From Candidatus Omnitrophota bacterium (lineage in GTDB: Bacteria; Omnitrophota; Gorgyraeia; Zapsychrales; Fredricksoniimonadaceae), in assembly GCA_016789035.1 (NCBI GenBank), contig JAEUSC010000335.1, positions 1-5,832 of the forward strand: a DNA stretch of 5,832 nt, read 5' to 3'. The translations under genes and the position numbers were made by a program. Below the pieces are notes generated by a model. That model had not been told where the DNA came from. It saw nothing but the letters and a program-made list of their open reading frames with translations, and searched no databases. Every line of letters begins with the position of its first letter. Position 1 is the stretch's first letter. Positions 5,829 to 5,832 of this stretch are shown here, in pieces.

Positions 5829-5832
5829 TAAT

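Overview
This bacterial window holds a ribonucleotide reductase operon, nrdA-nrdB, with its control region and terminator. A TIR-domain gene of different base composition follows. All three large genes lie on the + strand. Both reductase subunits closely resemble the chlamydial enzyme as I remember it: NrdA has three N-terminal ATP-cone repeats, and NrdB carries phenylalanine where most R2 proteins have the radical tyrosine. That points to a PVC-type lineage (Chlamydiae, Omnitrophota or similar) or to one that acquired this reductase. The organism cannot be named from the window alone.

Layout. Positions 1-256 are a control region: a sigma70-type promoter (TTGACA, 17 bases, TACTAT), two NrdR-box-like sites of which the first covers the -10 element, and a leader of about 200 bases. 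The leader contains a possible 38-codon ORF whose TGA overlaps the nrdA ATG. nrdA (257-3376) encodes the catalytic large subunit. A 112-base gap with an 18-position imperfect hairpin separates it from nrdB. nrdB is best started at ATG 3489, not at the in-frame TTG 3474, which lies in the ribosome-binding site. The nrdB stop codon is part of the first unit of a GGTAAGT tandem array (4573-4621), followed by a strong intrinsic terminator (4631-4658).

Only 14 bases after the terminator T-run, an A+T-rich gene (4673-5746) starts. It encodes a 357-residue protein with an N-terminal TIR domain that has a candidate NADase glutamate, a C/C/C/H zinc-binding-like motif, one membrane helix and an unrecognised C-terminal domain. 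This is the least ordinary part of the window and could be a membrane-bound defence or stress effector. The window ends in a Shine-Dalgarno-like purine tract, so another + strand gene probably starts just beyond it.

Function. NrdA and NrdB together reduce ribonucleotides to deoxyribonucleotides. NrdR probably represses the operon when dATP is plentiful, while the ATP-cones provide allosteric control of the enzyme. The TIR gene has no visible functional link to the reductase, although an NAD-degrading effector beside a nucleotide-metabolism operon deserves a look.
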